A DNA stretch of 64,000 bases from NCBI RefSeq assembly GCF_019891175.1, contig NZ_CP072600.1, positions 4,402,001 through 4,466,000 on the forward strand. The letters run 5' to 3'. Each line of letters begins with the position of its first letter. Position 1 is the stretch's first letter. Origin of the DNA: Leptothermofonsia sichuanensis E412. GTDB taxonomy: Bacteria > Cyanobacteriota > Cyanobacteriia > Leptolyngbyales > Leptolyngbyaceae. The notes under the pieces were generated by a model that was not told the DNA's origin, did no database searches, and saw only the letters and a list, made by a program, of their open reading frames with translations. Shown piece by piece: positions 35,886-46,787 of the stretch. The position numbers were made by a program, and so were the translations under genes.

Positions 35886-36491
35886 ATGGCATCTATTTCT
35901 ACTCCTACCCCCAGTCCTGCGGGTGCTTACAGCGCTAAAGCGATTTGCAAAATTGTCGGATTTGTTTGTCTGGCAGGTTTTTTGATTGATATGGCAGTCC
36001 GGCTGCTGCCGCCAAATCTGGGCAATGTGGAATGGCGAATTGGAATCATGCAGCAGATCGCTGATCGCAGCATTGTGTTGCTGATTGGAGCAGCCGCTAC
36101 CCTCTTTGGTTTGGAAAGCCGTCGCCTGTTAAAGCAGCTTTCTACGCTCAGCCTGCTAATCGGTGTGGTTTTTCTACTATCCAGTCTGGTGGTTGTGCGA
36201 GATAGCCTGACCTTTCAACAGCAAGCAATCACTACCATTAGCAACCGGGCATCTCAAGCGCAAACCCAGATTCAGAAGGCCCAGAACAACCCGGAACTTA
36301 AAGTGAATATTACACCGGAACGAGTTGAGCAGGCTTCCAGAGCCATTACTACCCAGGCCAATGAACTCAAGCAAACTGCCAAAACGACGGTCTTAAAGAC
36401 CAGCGTTTCCAGCATTGGCAACCTGGTGGTTGTGGGTCTGGGTTTAATCAGTCTGGGTCGGTTTGGAATGCGTTTGCGCAAGAGTAAGTAG
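35886..36491 (+). CDS. HpsJ-like membrane protein
   Basis: 201 residues from MASISTPTPSPAGAYSAKAI. Earlier in-frame starts (35724) run through the dispersed repeat and are rejected. Four hydrophobic spans (ICKIVGFVCLAGFLIDMAV; SIVLLIGAAATLFGL; LSLLIGVVFLLSSLVVV; and a C-terminal NLVVVGLGLISLGRFGM), with a Gln/Ala-rich helical linker between spans 3 and 4. This is the HpsJ layout, linked to hormogonium polysaccharide secretion in Nostoc. It is 12 bases upstream of a cyanoexosortase, and such pairing is known; they are probably co-transcribed. Confidence 0.78.
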   Translation: MASISTPTPSPAGAYSAKAICKIVGFVCLAGFLIDMAVRLLPPNLGNVEWRIGIMQQIADRSIVLLIGAAATLFGLESRRLLKQLSTLSLLIGVVFLLSSLVVVRDSLTFQQQAITTISNRASQAQTQIQKAQNNPELKVNITPERVEQASRAITTQANELKQTAKTTVLKTSVSSIGNLVVVGLGLISLGRFGMRLRKSK

Positions 36492-36503
36492 AAGATTGCT
36501 GCA

Positions 36504-37415
36504 ATGAAATGGACGCAGGTCAAGCAGGTTGCTCATAATCTGTTACAGAAAAGTGTTAAAACCAACCACAGCCGGATTGTCACCGCTGGTTTAGTGGTGA
36601 GTGCTTTATATCTGCCATTCTGGATCAGTGATCTGGTGTTTGGTACGCTGCATGGAGCTGCCAGCATTTTGATGGCAGTTGCCATTGCCATAGGGCTACA
36701 CCGAATCTGGATGCAACGGCAGCAACTGTCTGCTCTAACCGTGTCGGAAGAGGATGTGCTATTGGGGCACATGCTGATTTGGAGTGGGGTAGTGCTGTGC
36801 CCATTTGGATTTACGCTGGGTGAGTGGGCACAGCGCCTGATCTGGATGATTATCCTGGCTGGAATTGCCTGTAGTTCCTGGGGCATTGGATTTTTTAGAG
36901 CTTTTCCCCTATCAACATTTCTCATTTTTATGGGAATCTTTCCCAGTCCGACAGCCGTGGGTAAGTCCCTCTGGGAAACGTTTATGCCCCCCAGGGGGCT
37001 TGAGCGCCTGATGGCCTGGGGTGGTGTTTTGGGACTGCGGGCGGTTGGTCAGGCGGCTGAACTGAAAGATGACGTTTTGATTACGATGCCAGGTGGCACT
37101 GTGGAGGTTGCCTGGGGCTGTAGTGGCTTTGATATGGCAACGATTATGGCGGTTGCCAGCCTGGTTTTGGGTGTTTTTTTGAAACTCCGCTGGATGCGTG
37201 TACTACAAATGATGGTGGTGGGAGTGCTGCTGGCGCTGGTCTTCAATATTCCGCGGATTATGCTGATGGCGATCGCTGAAGCCCGCTGGGGCAAGTCAGC
37301 CTTTGAGTTCTGGCATGGGGTTTGGGGTGGACAAATTTTTTCTGGGATTCTGTTCACAGTTTATTACTATGTGGTGATGGCGATCGCCAAAAAGAACCCC
37401 AACAAAGCAGCTTAA
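36504..37415 (+). CDS. Cyanoexosortase
   Basis: 303 residues, about eight membrane spans. The exosortase triad is present: Cys206 in VEVAWGCSGFDM, Arg251 in FNIPRIMLMA and His271 in FWHGVWGGQ. Exosortases cut PEP-CTERM-type tails from exported proteins and pass them to the cell surface. Adjacency to an HpsJ-like gene points to a cyanobacterial subtype, possibly C; the subtype is not certain. No substrate with a PEP-CTERM tail is coded in this window, so its targets lie elsewhere. Confidence 0.88.
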   Translation: MKWTQVKQVAHNLLQKSVKTNHSRIVTAGLVVSALYLPFWISDLVFGTLHGAASILMAVAIAIGLHRIWMQRQQLSALTVSEEDVLLGHMLIWSGVVLCPFGFTLGEWAQRLIWMIILAGIACSSWGIGFFRAFPLSTFLIFMGIFPSPTAVGKSLWETFMPPRGLERLMAWGGVLGLRAVGQAAELKDDVLITMPGGTVEVAWGCSGFDMATIMAVASLVLGVFLKLRWMRVLQMMVVGVLLALVFNIPRIMLMAIAEARWGKSAFEFWHGVWGGQIFSGILFTVYYYVVMAIAKKNPNKAA

Positions 37416-37463
37416 ACTGCGTCGCTCCAGTAGGGCACCAGAAGGATGGAGGATGGAAAATGA

Positions 37464-38453
37464 CTATGTCATGACAGGAAACTGCTGCAAAAACCCCTTC
37501 AAATCTTCCATGAAACTGCTGAAAAACCCAATCTGATCCACCCCTAAGGCAACCCAGGCATTAGCATCGGTTTTAGCCCCATGGCGGCAGTCCATCACGG
37601 TTTGTCCACGGGTCCACTCGCCCTTCGTCTCAACCCGCACCGTTGCTCGTCGCAGCATCAGCGTTTCTGGATAGAACAGATAACCCACGGTTGCTGCATC
37701 GTGAACCAGAAAGCCAGGGACTCCCCCGGTTTCCCGATAGCCCAAAGCAGTTCCAATCATGAACTCGCTGAGATGATTGAGAAATTGGGCGATCGCCCGC
37801 GCTGGGTTTGCCTGAGTCACTGACCGGGTCATCTCGCGGGTCAGGATCAACTGTCGGGTCACATCCAGCGGCACCAGTACAAGGTCATCACGACTGGCAA
37901 AGACCGTTGCTGCCGCCGCCGGATTGAACCAGACGTTAAATTCTGCCTGGGCAGTAACGTTACCAGGGCAGCGAAATGCACCTGCCATGATTACAATCTC
38001 TCTGGCTTTTTGCAAAACTCCTGGCTGTTTGGTTTCTGCGGCAGCTAGGTTGGTCAGGGGGGCGATCGCCACAATGGTAATCTCACCAGGGTTTGCATTC
38101 AGACAGTCAATGATTACCTGATCTGAGGAGCGAGCATCTGCCCAGGAGTGGGGCGCTGGTGGTAGCGTATGGGATAAATTCCCCAGTCCATCCACCCCAT
38201 GAATGTGGGTGGCACTCTCCGGATTATCGCCTTCAACCCAGACACCCCGCCCCACTTCAATGGACTCAAACCCGGCCAGACTTAAAATCTGGCTGGCACT
38301 GGTAAAGGTGCGTCGGGCATCCACATTGCCATCAGCGGTTGTCACCGCCACCAACTCCGCTAATCCCTGGTTGACTAGACTCAACAACCAGATCAGGGCA
38401 AAGGTATCATCTCCCCCAGGATCGGTATCAAGAATAATTTTGGGGATACGCAT
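37464..38453 (-). CDS. Nucleoside hydrolase (IU-NH family)
   Basis: 329 residues. The calcium-binding N-terminal cluster DTDPGGDD (9-16) defines the family; IVAIAPLTNLA and AEFNVWFNPAAAATVF (the NxxxDPxAA-like loop, here NPAAA) and FLVHDAATVGYL (the second Asp) complete the active site. Such enzymes split ribonucleosides into base and ribose in salvage. NPAAA in place of the more usual DPEAA is a mild change. Convergent with the exosortase gene. Confidence 0.9.
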   Translation of the reverse strand: MRIPKIILDTDPGGDDTFALIWLLSLVNQGLAELVAVTTADGNVDARRTFTSASQILSLAGFESIEVGRGVWVEGDNPESATHIHGVDGLGNLSHTLPPAPHSWADARSSDQVIIDCLNANPGEITIVAIAPLTNLAAAETKQPGVLQKAREIVIMAGAFRCPGNVTAQAEFNVWFNPAAAATVFASRDDLVLVPLDVTRQLILTREMTRSVTQANPARAIAQFLNHLSEFMIGTALGYRETGGVPGFLVHDAATVGYLFYPETLMLRRATVRVETKGEWTRGQTVMDCRHGAKTDANAWVALGVDQIGFFSSFMEDLKGFLQQFPVMT

Positions 38454-38623
38454 GGTTGAAAATGTTTATTGTGAACGGAAAGGGGTAGACAAAGGGTTTC
38501 TTTTCCAGCGAAGCTATAGTCTTCTACAGGGTTTTGCTGCCGCCAGGCTGACGCTGGCTCAACCATAGCTGACTGGCCGCTCAAACGGCACAGGAACCTT
38601 TGATTGCACAGGGGAGATATCCA

Positions 38624-39409
38624 TTGACCAGGCACCCATTCGCGTATTACTGGTTTGTCTTTTTTGCGCTAATTCTTGTCCGCTATCTTCTGATCGCAGG
38701 GGGAATCTACTGGCTGTTCTATTCAGTCTTTGGAAAACGCCTCGCCCAACGGCGGTTACGGCGATCGCCCCCATTGCCTCAATCCATTCGCCAGGATATC
38801 AGACTGTCGGTTCTCTCTACCGTAGTTTTTGCGTTTTCCGCTGCGCTGATTATGACAGGGTACGACCTGGGCATGACTCGGCTGTATACGGATATTCACC
38901 AGTACGGGTTGGGGTATCTGGGCGGCAGTTTTCTGGCAGTCCTGCTCTTCCAGGATGCCTATTTTTACTTCACCCATCGTCTGTTTCACCATCCCTGGCT
39001 ATTCCGGAGGGGGCATCAGGGACACCATCGTTCTGAGGAACCAACCCCCTGGACATCCTTTGCTTTTGACCTGCCAGAGGCGATTGTTCAGGCTTTTTTC
39101 CTGGTCGGGATTGTCTTCATTGTGCCACTCCACTTCATCACCCTGGTTGCGGTGCTGATAACAATGACCCTGTGGACGGTTTGGAATCATCTTGGCTTTG
39201 AGTTATTTCCCCCATCCTTTTCCCGGCACTGGCTTGGCAGGTGGTTCATTGGTCCGACCCATCATGCCATCCATCATCGCAAGTATGTCGTGCATTACGG
39301 ACTTTACTTTACACTGTGGGACAGGCTGCTTGGCACCCATGACTCCAACTACGAGCATGAGTTTGGTTCGTTGTCAGGAGGGCGGCAATACCCATGTAAA
39401 AAGGGGTAA
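38624..39409 (+). CDS. Fatty acid hydroxylase / sterol desaturase family protein
   Basis: 261 residues from TTG (MTRHPFAYYW), chosen because GGGGAGA lies 7 bases upstream; an earlier TTG at 38600 is possible. Four or more membrane spans and the histidine boxes that bind two irons: HRLFHH, HQGHH (with H at GHQGHHRS) and THHAIHHRK. Members hydroxylate or desaturate lipids, carotenoids or sterols in the membrane; substrate unknown. The C-terminus (GRQYPCKKG) is slightly short of relatives. Confidence 0.88.
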   Translation: MTRHPFAYYWFVFFALILVRYLLIAGGIYWLFYSVFGKRLAQRRLRRSPPLPQSIRQDIRLSVLSTVVFAFSAALIMTGYDLGMTRLYTDIHQYGLGYLGGSFLAVLLFQDAYFYFTHRLFHHPWLFRRGHQGHHRSEEPTPWTSFAFDLPEAIVQAFFLVGIVFIVPLHFITLVAVLITMTLWTVWNHLGFELFPPSFSRHWLGRWFIGPTHHAIHHRKYVVHYGLYFTLWDRLLGTHDSNYEHEFGSLSGGRQYPCKKG

Positions 39410-39632
39410 ACACCGATCCTGGCGTTGATTGAGACTTTCCTAAAATAACAGTAGTTAGATTAAATCAAAATCCGATTCTAGACTTGTAGATTTAGTGGGC
39501 TACAGTGCATCAAATAGGGCATATGGCAGATAGTTACTTCAGTCACGGCAGCTTGTTTGAAGCCTGTGGTTCAGGATCAAGCATCTGGAATCTAGAGTGT
39601 GAGTTCCGTATAGAGGTGATATAGAGGGAACT

Positions 39633-42260
39633 ATGCAGCCAAACCAAGCCAAAATGACCGACAAAGCCTGGGAAGCCATTGTTCAGGCTGCGGAGATTGC
39701 AAAACAGGCTCAGAACCAGAATATTGAAGTTGAACATCTGATGAAGGCGCTGTTAGATCAGGAAGGACTTGCTATCAGTGTGTTTAATAAGCTGGGAGTG
39801 AGCGTACAGCAGGTGCGCGATCGCACCGATGAATTCATTCGCAAGCAGCCTAAGGTTTCCGGCGGCAGCGGCAGTGTTTATCTGGGGCGATCGCTGGACA
39901 CGTTGCTTGACCGGGCAGAAGCTTTTCGGAAACAGTATGACGATGAATTTATCTCAGTCGAGCACATGCTGCTGGGCTATGCCGGAGATGACCGCTTTGG
40001 CAAAGCGCTGTTTGCAGAATTTAGACTGGATGAGAATAAACTAAAGACCGCGATTAGCGAGATACGAGGGAGCCAGAAGGTGACAGACCAAAATCCAGAG
40101 GGCAAATATGAGGCACTGGAAAAATATGGGCGGGATCTGACCCAGTATGCCCGGGAAGGCAAGCTTGACCCGGTGATTGGTCGAGATGATGAAATCCGCC
40201 GTACTATTCAAATTCTATCTCGTCGCACAAAAAATAATCCGGTATTGATTGGGGAACCGGGGGTGGGCAAAACGGCGATTGCCGAAGGACTGGCGCAGCG
40301 AATTGTCAGCGGGGATGTGCCCCAGTCTTTGAAGGATCGCAAACTGATTGCCCTGGATATGGGTGCGCTGATTGCCGGTGCCAAGTACCGGGGTGAGTTT
40401 GAGGAGCGGTTGAAAGCCGTGCTCAAGGAAGTCACAGAGTCCAGGGGCAACATCATCCTGTTCATTGACGAGATTCATACCGTGGTGGGAGCTGGAGCCA
40501 CCCAGGGTGCAATGGATGCCGGAAACCTGCTCAAACCCATGCTGGCGCGGGGTGAATTGCGCTGTATCGGTGCCACCACCCTGGATGAGTATCGCAAGTA
40601 TATTGAAAAAGATGCTGCCCTGGAGCGGCGATTCCAGCAGGTGTATGTGGATCAGCCCGGCGTGGAGGATACCATTTCCATTCTGCGGGGTCTGAAGGAA
40701 CGCTATGAAGTACACCACGGGGTCAAAATCTCTGATAGTGCCCTGGTGGCAGCCGCAACCCTGTCAAATCGCTACATCTCCGATCGCTTTCTGCCCGACA
40801 AGGCGATCGACCTGGTGGATGAAGCGGCTGCCAAACTGAAGATGGAAATCACCTCCAAACCCGAAGAACTGGATGAGGTAGACCGCAAGATCCTGCAACT
40901 GGAAATGGAAAAACTATCTCTCCAGAAGGAAACGGATGCGGCATCCCGCGATCGCCTGGAGCGTCTGGACAAAGAACTGGCAGACCTAAAGGAGGAGCAA
41001 TCTGCCCTCAATGCCCAGTGGCAGGCAGAAAAGGACAGCATCACCAAGATCCAGACCTTGAAAGAGGAGATTGATCGGGTCAATATCGAAATTCAGCAGG
41101 CAGAACGGGACTATGACCTGAACCGGGCGGCGGAACTGAAGTACGGCAAGCTAACCGACCTCAATCGCCAGCTCCAGGAAGCTGAGAAGCATCTGGCCCA
41201 AACTCAGACCAGTGGCAAATCCATGCTGCGGGAAGAGGTGACAGAACAGGACATTGCAGAAATCATTTCCAAATGGACAGGCATTCCCATCAGCAAACTG
41301 GTGGAATCCGAAATGCAGAAGCTCCTGCATCTGGAGGAAGAACTGCACAGGCGGGTGATTGGTCAGGATGAGGCGGTCACGGCTGTTGCCGATGCCATCC
41401 AGCGCTCCCGTGCCGGACTTGCAGACCCCAACCGTCCAACCGCCAGCTTCATCTTCCTGGGACCCACCGGGGTTGGTAAAACCGAACTGGCAAAAGCCCT
41501 GGCAGCTTACCTGTTTGACACCGAAGAGGCCATGGTGCGGATCGACATGTCCGAATACATGGAGAAACACGCCGTTTCCCGCCTAATCGGGGCACCTCCG
41601 GGCTACGTCGGCTACGACGAAGGGGGACAACTGACCGAAGCAATTCGTCGCCGCCCCTTCTCAGTCGTTCTGTTTGATGAGATTGAGAAGGCACACCCGG
41701 ATGTGTTCAATGTCATGCTGCAAATTCTGGATGATGGGCGAGTCACCGATGCTCAAGGGCATACAGTGGACTTTAAGAACACGATCATCATCATGACCAG
41801 CAACATTGGTTCCCAGTTCATTCTGGATCTGGCGGGTGATGATAGCCGTTACGACGAAATGCGAAGCCGGGTCATGGAAGCCATGCGAACCAGTTTCCGA
41901 CCAGAATTCCTTAACCGGATTGATGAGATCATCATCTTCCACGGCTTACAGAAGGACGAACTACGGCAAATTGTCAAACTCCAGGTGCAGCGCCTCGGTC
42001 AGCGTCTGACAGACCGCAAGATGGCGTTGAAACTTTCGGATGCCGCGATCGACTTTCTGGCAGAGGTTGGCTACGATCCGGTCTTTGGTGCCCGTCCACT
42101 GAAGCGAGCAATCCAGCGTGAGTTGGAAACCCAGATTGCCAAGTCTATTCTGCGTGGCGAGTTCACCGATGGCGATACGATCTTCGTGGATGTCCAGAAC
42201 GAGCGGCTGGCATTCAAACGATTGCCTTCCGAAGTTTTGACCACAGGCGCTGCTGAATAG
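39633..42260 (+). CDS. clpB: ATP-dependent chaperone ClpB
   Basis: 875 residues, full length. N-domain (1-145), first AAA+ domain with Walker A GEPGVGKT, the coiled-coil M-domain that marks ClpB (about 400-540, [20 protein letters not shown]), second AAA+ domain with GPTGVGKT and the arginine-finger region. It pulls proteins out of aggregates with DnaK. The last residues TGAAE and the stop are coded by the end of a dispersed repeat (42246-42326), so the natural tail may have been replaced. No adjacent heat-shock gene; promoter not identified. Confidence 0.97.
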   Translation: MQPNQAKMTDKAWEAIVQAAEIAKQAQNQNIEVEHLMKALLDQEGLAISVFNKLGVSVQQVRDRTDEFIRKQPKVSGGSGSVYLGRSLDTLLDRAEAFRKQYDDEFISVEHMLLGYAGDDRFGKALFAEFRLDENKLKTAISEIRGSQKVTDQNPEGKYEALEKYGRDLTQYAREGKLDPVIGRDDEIRRTIQILSRRTKNNPVLIGEPGVGKTAIAEGLAQRIVSGDVPQSLKDRKLIALDMGALIAGAKYRGEFEERLKAVLKEVTESRGNIILFIDEIHTVVGAGATQGAMDAGNLLKPMLARGELRCIGATTLDEYRKYIEKDAALERRFQQVYVDQPGVEDTISILRGLKERYEVHHGVKISDSALVAAATLSNRYISDRFLPDKAIDLVDEAAAKLKMEITSKPEELDEVDRKILQLEMEKLSLQKETDAASRDRLERLDKELADLKEEQSALNAQWQAEKDSITKIQTLKEEIDRVNIEIQQAERDYDLNRAAELKYGKLTDLNRQLQEAEKHLAQTQTSGKSMLREEVTEQDIAEIISKWTGIPISKLVESEMQKLLHLEEELHRRVIGQDEAVTAVADAIQRSRAGLADPNRPTASFIFLGPTGVGKTELAKALAAYLFDTEEAMVRIDMSEYMEKHAVSRLIGAPPGYVGYDEGGQLTEAIRRRPFSVVLFDEIEKAHPDVFNVMLQILDDGRVTDAQGHTVDFKNTIIIMTSNIGSQFILDLAGDDSRYDEMRSRVMEAMRTSFRPEFLNRIDEIIIFHGLQKDELRQIVKLQVQRLGQRLTDRKMALKLSDAAIDFLAEVGYDPVFGARPLKRAIQRELETQIAKSILRGEFTDGDTIFVDVQNERLAFKRLPSEVLTTGAAE

Positions 42261-42326
42261 CAGTATGAACTGGAAGGAAGTTTCAATTCATACGCGCTCT
42301 AATGCATACCCAGATTCAGCAACGCC
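42246..42326. repeat. GGCGTTGCTGAAT-type repeat overlapping the clpB stop
   Basis: Starts GGCGCTGCTGAATAG, ends CAGATTCAGCAACGCC, with GTATGAACTGG and CAATTCATAC arms inside. The TAG in its left end is the clpB stop codon. Confidence 0.75.
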
Positions 42327-42386
42327 TTTTGACCACACAATAAGTGAAGGGACAGGGTGAGTGAAATATCTCACCCTTTTTAGTGA

Positions 42387-42510
42387 AGCCATGTGCAACT
42401 TGGAAGCCAAGATCCCCGGTGTCTCGTAGACTTCAATCGAATTGACTGGCTAACTTCCTCAGACACCGGGGATCTGGAGATTGTCGCACTTCGCGTTAGT
42501 AGGGATCTGG
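42387..42510 (-). repeat. Divergent third copy of the dispersed intergenic repeat
   Basis: GCCATGTGCAACTTGGAAGC, then TTGACTGGCTAAC and GGGGATCTGGAG, match the outer part of the 792-bp inverted repeat arms at 10860-10981 and 21775-21900, with changes and without the 19-bp hairpin. No gene in 42261-42747 otherwise. Confidence 0.75.
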
Positions 42511-42747
42511 TGCTCTGCCAGGAACTGTTTTGTGGTGAAAATTTGTGGTGAAAACCCCAGAATAATAGCCCCTTCTCTATTCCAGACTCACATATGGCAG
42601 GAGACAGGGAATGGGCGAGAGGAAACAGGGTGATCAGAGGCATCTTTTTATACTCAGTGTTACTGTGATTACCAGTAACAACCTGGGCAATCTAGGTGTA
42701 GAGCTTGATTTCTACCAAGTGAGCCAGGTGTTTAAGGAGGAAAGCCT

Positions 42748-45174
42748 TTGATCGGAATACCCTTCAGATCATCCAATACCACAACCCATTCCTCACGGAA
42801 TTTGCTGATTCGATTTATTCTCGGTGGCACCACTCTTTTGGTGAGTATTTCTGCTTATTTCAGCTATCAGGCTGCTCGAAAGTTAACGCTGGAAGATCTT
42901 AACGGGAAGGCGTTCTTAGAGGTCCAGCGGGGGGTTGATGAAATTGAGGAGTGGTTGCATGTTCGCAAAGTGGAGATAGAAACCCTGGCGCAAACTTCGG
43001 CGGTACGTTCCTTAGACTGGTCTGTGGCAGAACCCTATTTACAGGAAGAAGTTCAGCGAATTCAGGAATTTTTCTTCTTGCAAATAGCAACCCCGGATGG
43101 TGCGTATTCAAACACAAAGGCTGGTCGAACAACCAAGAATATTACGGATCGAGACTACTTTCAAAAGGCCCTGGCAGGACAGCCGAACATTTCCGATCCC
43201 TTCATCAGTCGATCCACAGGTAAGCCTTCCATTGCGATCGCCACCCCAATCTGGTCAGGTTCTCTTCCCAGACAGTCACCCATTGGTGTTTTTCAGGGCA
43301 ACGTTAGAGTTGATCACATTGCTAAGGTCGTCAATTCCCTGCGCTATGGGGAAAATAGCTATGCTTTCGCCCTCAACTCCAAAGGGCAGGCGATTGTCCA
43401 TCCCAATCCAGGGTTAATGTCAACAGTCGAAAAACCTGCCCCCAGTTTGCTCGAAGTTGCCAACCGCGACTTAAATGCGATCGCGCAGCGAATGATAAAC
43501 AGGCGACAGGGAATTGAGTTAATGGACATTGACGGCACCCAGAAGTATGTTGCCTATCTGCCGTTACAGGAAGCCAACTGGTCAGTAGCGCTGGTGATTC
43601 CGCGCCAAAATATTGAATCTCGGCTGCAATTTCTCGATCTGATTGCCCTGATTGTGGGTGGACTAACCGTGACCATGATCACCGTCCTGTGGCGAGTGCA
43701 AGCCTTTGAACAGGCTCAACTGAAAAAATCTAAAGCAGCGGCTGATGCCGCAAACCATGCGAAGAGCGAATTTTTGGCTAACATGAGCCATGAACTGCGA
43801 ACGCCTTTGAATGGGATTTTGGGTTGTACTCAAATTTTGCTGCGTTCCAAAGCGCTATCAGAGTCAGAGCAAAGCCATGTCAACATCATTGAACAGTGTG
43901 GCTCCCATCTGCTGACGTTAATCAACGACATTTTGGATCTGTCCAAAATTGAAGCACGAAAACTGGAATTGTATCCTCAAGATGTTCATTTCCCCTCCTT
44001 TCTCCAGGGAATCGGGGAGATTGGTCAAATTCGAGCGCAGCAAAAGGGCATTTTATTCAGGTATGAACCGGCCAACAACCTGCCTGCCGGAGTTCATGTT
44101 GATGTTAAACGGTTACGCCAGGTACTCTTGAATCTGCTGGGCAATGCGATCAAATTTACTGATCAGGGGCAGGTTACTTTCAGGGTTGAGGTCATCGATC
44201 AACTTCCTGAGCCTGACCAGATTGTGAAATATCGCATTCGCTTTAGTGTAGAAGACACCGGAATTGGCATCGCTCCAGATGCATTGGGCAAGATTTTCCT
44301 GCCCTTTGAACAAGTCGGTGAAAAGAAACGTCAGACCGACGGAACGGGTCTGGGTTTAGCCATTACTCGCCAGTTGGTGCAAATGATGGGTAGCGATATC
44401 CAGGTTAAGAGTGAGGTGGGTCAGGGCAGTACCTTCTGGTTTGAAATTGCGATCGCTGAAGCGAAGGAATGGGTTCAATCTGCGATCGCGGACTCAAAGG
44501 GGCAAATCACTGGCTATGAAGGGGATCCCAAAACCATTTTGATGGTGGATGATCGTTGGGAGAACCGGACTGTGATTACCAACCTGCTGCAACCCCTGGG
44601 GTTTAATGTAGTCGAAGCAGCCAGCGGACAGGAAGGATTGGAAGCCGCGATCGCCCTGAAACCAGATCTGGTGATCACCGATTTGCTGATGCCAGAAATG
44701 GATGGATTTGAATTGATTCAACACCTGCGACAAACCCCAGACCTTGCCAATGTCAGGATTATTGTCTCTTCAGCAAGTGTTTTTGAAACGGACCAACATC
44801 GCAGCCTGGAAGCAGGAGGGGACAGTTTTCTGAGTAAACCTGTCCGGGCTGATGAATTGCTCCATCAACTGGAAGTCCACCTCGGACTGACATGGATTTA
44901 TCAGCAGCCTCAGGAACAACGAAACACAGCTTCAGTGACACCAGGCGATCGCCCGACCGATAAATTGCTCCCTCCTTCCCCAGAAGTATTGCGTGAATTG
45001 GTGAGCCTGGCCAGTAAAGGTAACTTCAACGGGATCCTTAAATTAGTTAATCAGATGGAGGAAATAGACCAAAATCTTGCGCCCTTTGCCAATCAATTGC
45101 GGCAGCTATTGAGGGAGTTTGATGAAGACTTAATCCTCAACTTTTTGACTGTATATGGGGCAGAACAATCATGA
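42748..45174 (+). CDS. Hybrid sensor histidine kinase (Cache-HisKA-HATPase-REC)
   Basis: 808 residues; TTG start with a strong AAGGAGGAAAG site. Two membrane spans (about 21-38 and 297-315) enclose an extracytoplasmic Cache-type sensor domain ([20 protein letters not shown] is typical). Then HisKA with His348 in [12 protein letters not shown], HATPase ([20 protein letters not shown]) and a receiver with Asp645 in [13 protein letters not shown]. Small-molecule ligand likely, unknown. The gene overlaps the next by 4 bases, so the two are one transcription unit and probably one pathway. Confidence 0.95.
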   Translation: MIGIPFRSSNTTTHSSRNLLIRFILGGTTLLVSISAYFSYQAARKLTLEDLNGKAFLEVQRGVDEIEEWLHVRKVEIETLAQTSAVRSLDWSVAEPYLQEEVQRIQEFFFLQIATPDGAYSNTKAGRTTKNITDRDYFQKALAGQPNISDPFISRSTGKPSIAIATPIWSGSLPRQSPIGVFQGNVRVDHIAKVVNSLRYGENSYAFALNSKGQAIVHPNPGLMSTVEKPAPSLLEVANRDLNAIAQRMINRRQGIELMDIDGTQKYVAYLPLQEANWSVALVIPRQNIESRLQFLDLIALIVGGLTVTMITVLWRVQAFEQAQLKKSKAAADAANHAKSEFLANMSHELRTPLNGILGCTQILLRSKALSESEQSHVNIIEQCGSHLLTLINDILDLSKIEARKLELYPQDVHFPSFLQGIGEIGQIRAQQKGILFRYEPANNLPAGVHVDVKRLRQVLLNLLGNAIKFTDQGQVTFRVEVIDQLPEPDQIVKYRIRFSVEDTGIGIAPDALGKIFLPFEQVGEKKRQTDGTGLGLAITRQLVQMMGSDIQVKSEVGQGSTFWFEIAIAEAKEWVQSAIADSKGQITGYEGDPKTILMVDDRWENRTVITNLLQPLGFNVVEAASGQEGLEAAIALKPDLVITDLLMPEMDGFELIQHLRQTPDLANVRIIVSSASVFETDQHRSLEAGGDSFLSKPVRADELLHQLEVHLGLTWIYQQPQEQRNTASVTPGDRPTDKLLPPSPEVLRELVSLASKGNFNGILKLVNQMEEIDQNLAPFANQLRQLLREFDEDLILNFLTVYGAEQS

Positions 45175-46472
45175 CCGTGACAGTACCCGATCTCCAAAAT
45201 CCCCTGAACCACGACTCTGCCAGGGGAATTATTTTAATCGTTGATGATAACCCTGCTAACTTACAGGTGTTATCCAGTTTTTTGGATCAGTCTAACTTTG
45301 AAGTCTGGGCAGCCCGTAGCGGCGAAAAAGCACTTCAAAGACTCGATCACGATCATTTACCTGATTTAATTCTGCTGGATATCATGATGCCAGGGATGGA
45401 TGGCTTTGAAACCTGTAAACATTTAAAGAACAATCCTCGGATTCAGGATATTCCGGTCATTTTTATGACGGCTCTTTCAGATACCGCAGATAAAGTGAAA
45501 GGATTGCGCCTGGGCGCTGTAGACTACATTACTAAACCGTTTCAGCATGAAGAAGTTCTGGTGCGAATAGAGCATCAGATCAGGCTGAGAAATCTGACTA
45601 AGACCCTGATTGCCAAAAACACTGAATTACAACAGGTTCAAACTCAACTGTTCCAGGCAGAAAAGGCGGCAATGCTAGGAAACTTAACCGCAGGAGTTGC
45701 CCATGAGGTTAATAACCCGATCAATTTTATTGCTGGCAATTTGAATTATGTAGAACAGTATGTTCAGGAGATTGTTGATTTACTCATGCTTTATCAGAAA
45801 CATCTCCCTGACCCACCGGATGAAATTCAACAGGCGATTCAAACAAAAGATCTCAGCTTCTTGTTAAATGACCTGTCGAAAATCATTCAATCCATGCAAG
45901 TGGGTACTAATCGCGTTACAGAAATAGTATCATCCCTGAATAACTTTACCCGCCATCGAGAAGCCGGGAAGAAGCTGGTCAACCTGCATGAAGGTCTGGA
46001 CAGTACGCTTCTCATTCTTGGGCATCGGCTGAGAGCAAATGCTCATCGTTCTGCAATCCAGCTCATTAAGGACTATGGAGAATTACCGCTGATTCAGTGT
46101 TATCCAGGGGAAATCAATCAGGTCTTTATGAATTTGCTTTGCAATGCGATTGATGCCTTTGATGAAGCCGCTCAGGCTTCTTTGGATGTCCAGAGAGCCA
46201 ATCTTCCGACCATCACAATTCAAACTCGACTGATTGAGCGAAATGCTGTCGAGATTCAGATCTGTGATAACGGCAAAGGGATGGCAGATGAGGTGAAAGC
46301 CAGAGTCTTTGACTATTTGTTTACGACAAAAGGAATGGGGAAAGGGACTGGACTGGGATTGGCGATCGCGCATCAAATTGTTGTCGAGAACCATGCGGGT
46401 AGCCTGGAAGTCCAATCTACTCTGGGACAGGGCACTGAGTTCCGCATCCGCCTGCCAGTTTGTGCTGAATAG
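45171..46472 (+). CDS. Receiver-histidine kinase protein
   Basis: 433 residues. N-terminal receiver (Asp70 in LILLDIMMPGMDG, Lys in YITKPFQHE), a coiled-coil linker (TKTLIAKNTELQQVQTQLFQ), then a kinase with His178 in AGVAHEVNNPINF and HATPase motifs ICDNGKGM and [13 protein letters not shown]. It has no DNA-binding or membrane part. Its order (REC then HK) and the 4-base ATGA overlap with the hybrid kinase suggest it receives phosphate from that protein and passes it on. No output regulator is adjacent. Confidence 0.95.
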   Translation: MTVTVPDLQNPLNHDSARGIILIVDDNPANLQVLSSFLDQSNFEVWAARSGEKALQRLDHDHLPDLILLDIMMPGMDGFETCKHLKNNPRIQDIPVIFMTALSDTADKVKGLRLGAVDYITKPFQHEEVLVRIEHQIRLRNLTKTLIAKNTELQQVQTQLFQAEKAAMLGNLTAGVAHEVNNPINFIAGNLNYVEQYVQEIVDLLMLYQKHLPDPPDEIQQAIQTKDLSFLLNDLSKIIQSMQVGTNRVTEIVSSLNNFTRHREAGKKLVNLHEGLDSTLLILGHRLRANAHRSAIQLIKDYGELPLIQCYPGEINQVFMNLLCNAIDAFDEAAQASLDVQRANLPTITIQTRLIERNAVEIQICDNGKGMADEVKARVFDYLFTTKGMGKGTGLGLAIAHQIVVENHAGSLEVQSTLGQGTEFRIRLPVCAE

Positions 46473-46787
46473 CACTGCTTGATGGCACATTGATGGCACA
46501 TCCTCTGTGTTGCCTGAGTAAACCAGTGGCAAGTTGAACAAATCCACTAATGGTTCTCGTCGGGCAGATTCTCTGATCGAGGGCACCTTATCTGTTTAAC
46601 TCGAGGATCCGCTATCTGTATACCTCACTAGATTCAAAATGCTACGTCTTCTATTAACTTGGGCATGATGGAGAGTGAATTTTCCCTGGTCACCAGGCTC
46701 TGGCTTAATAACCTCATGACAGATTCTTCTCAGTAGAGTAAGAATCAGATTAGGAATCGCAAGTGATCAGTTCTTTGATAGGAATTT
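46473..46787. other. Intergenic region
   Basis: Nothing gene-like. A short direct repeat TGATGGCACAT/TGATGGCACAT lies at about 46481-46502 just after the kinase gene. Confidence 0.4.
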
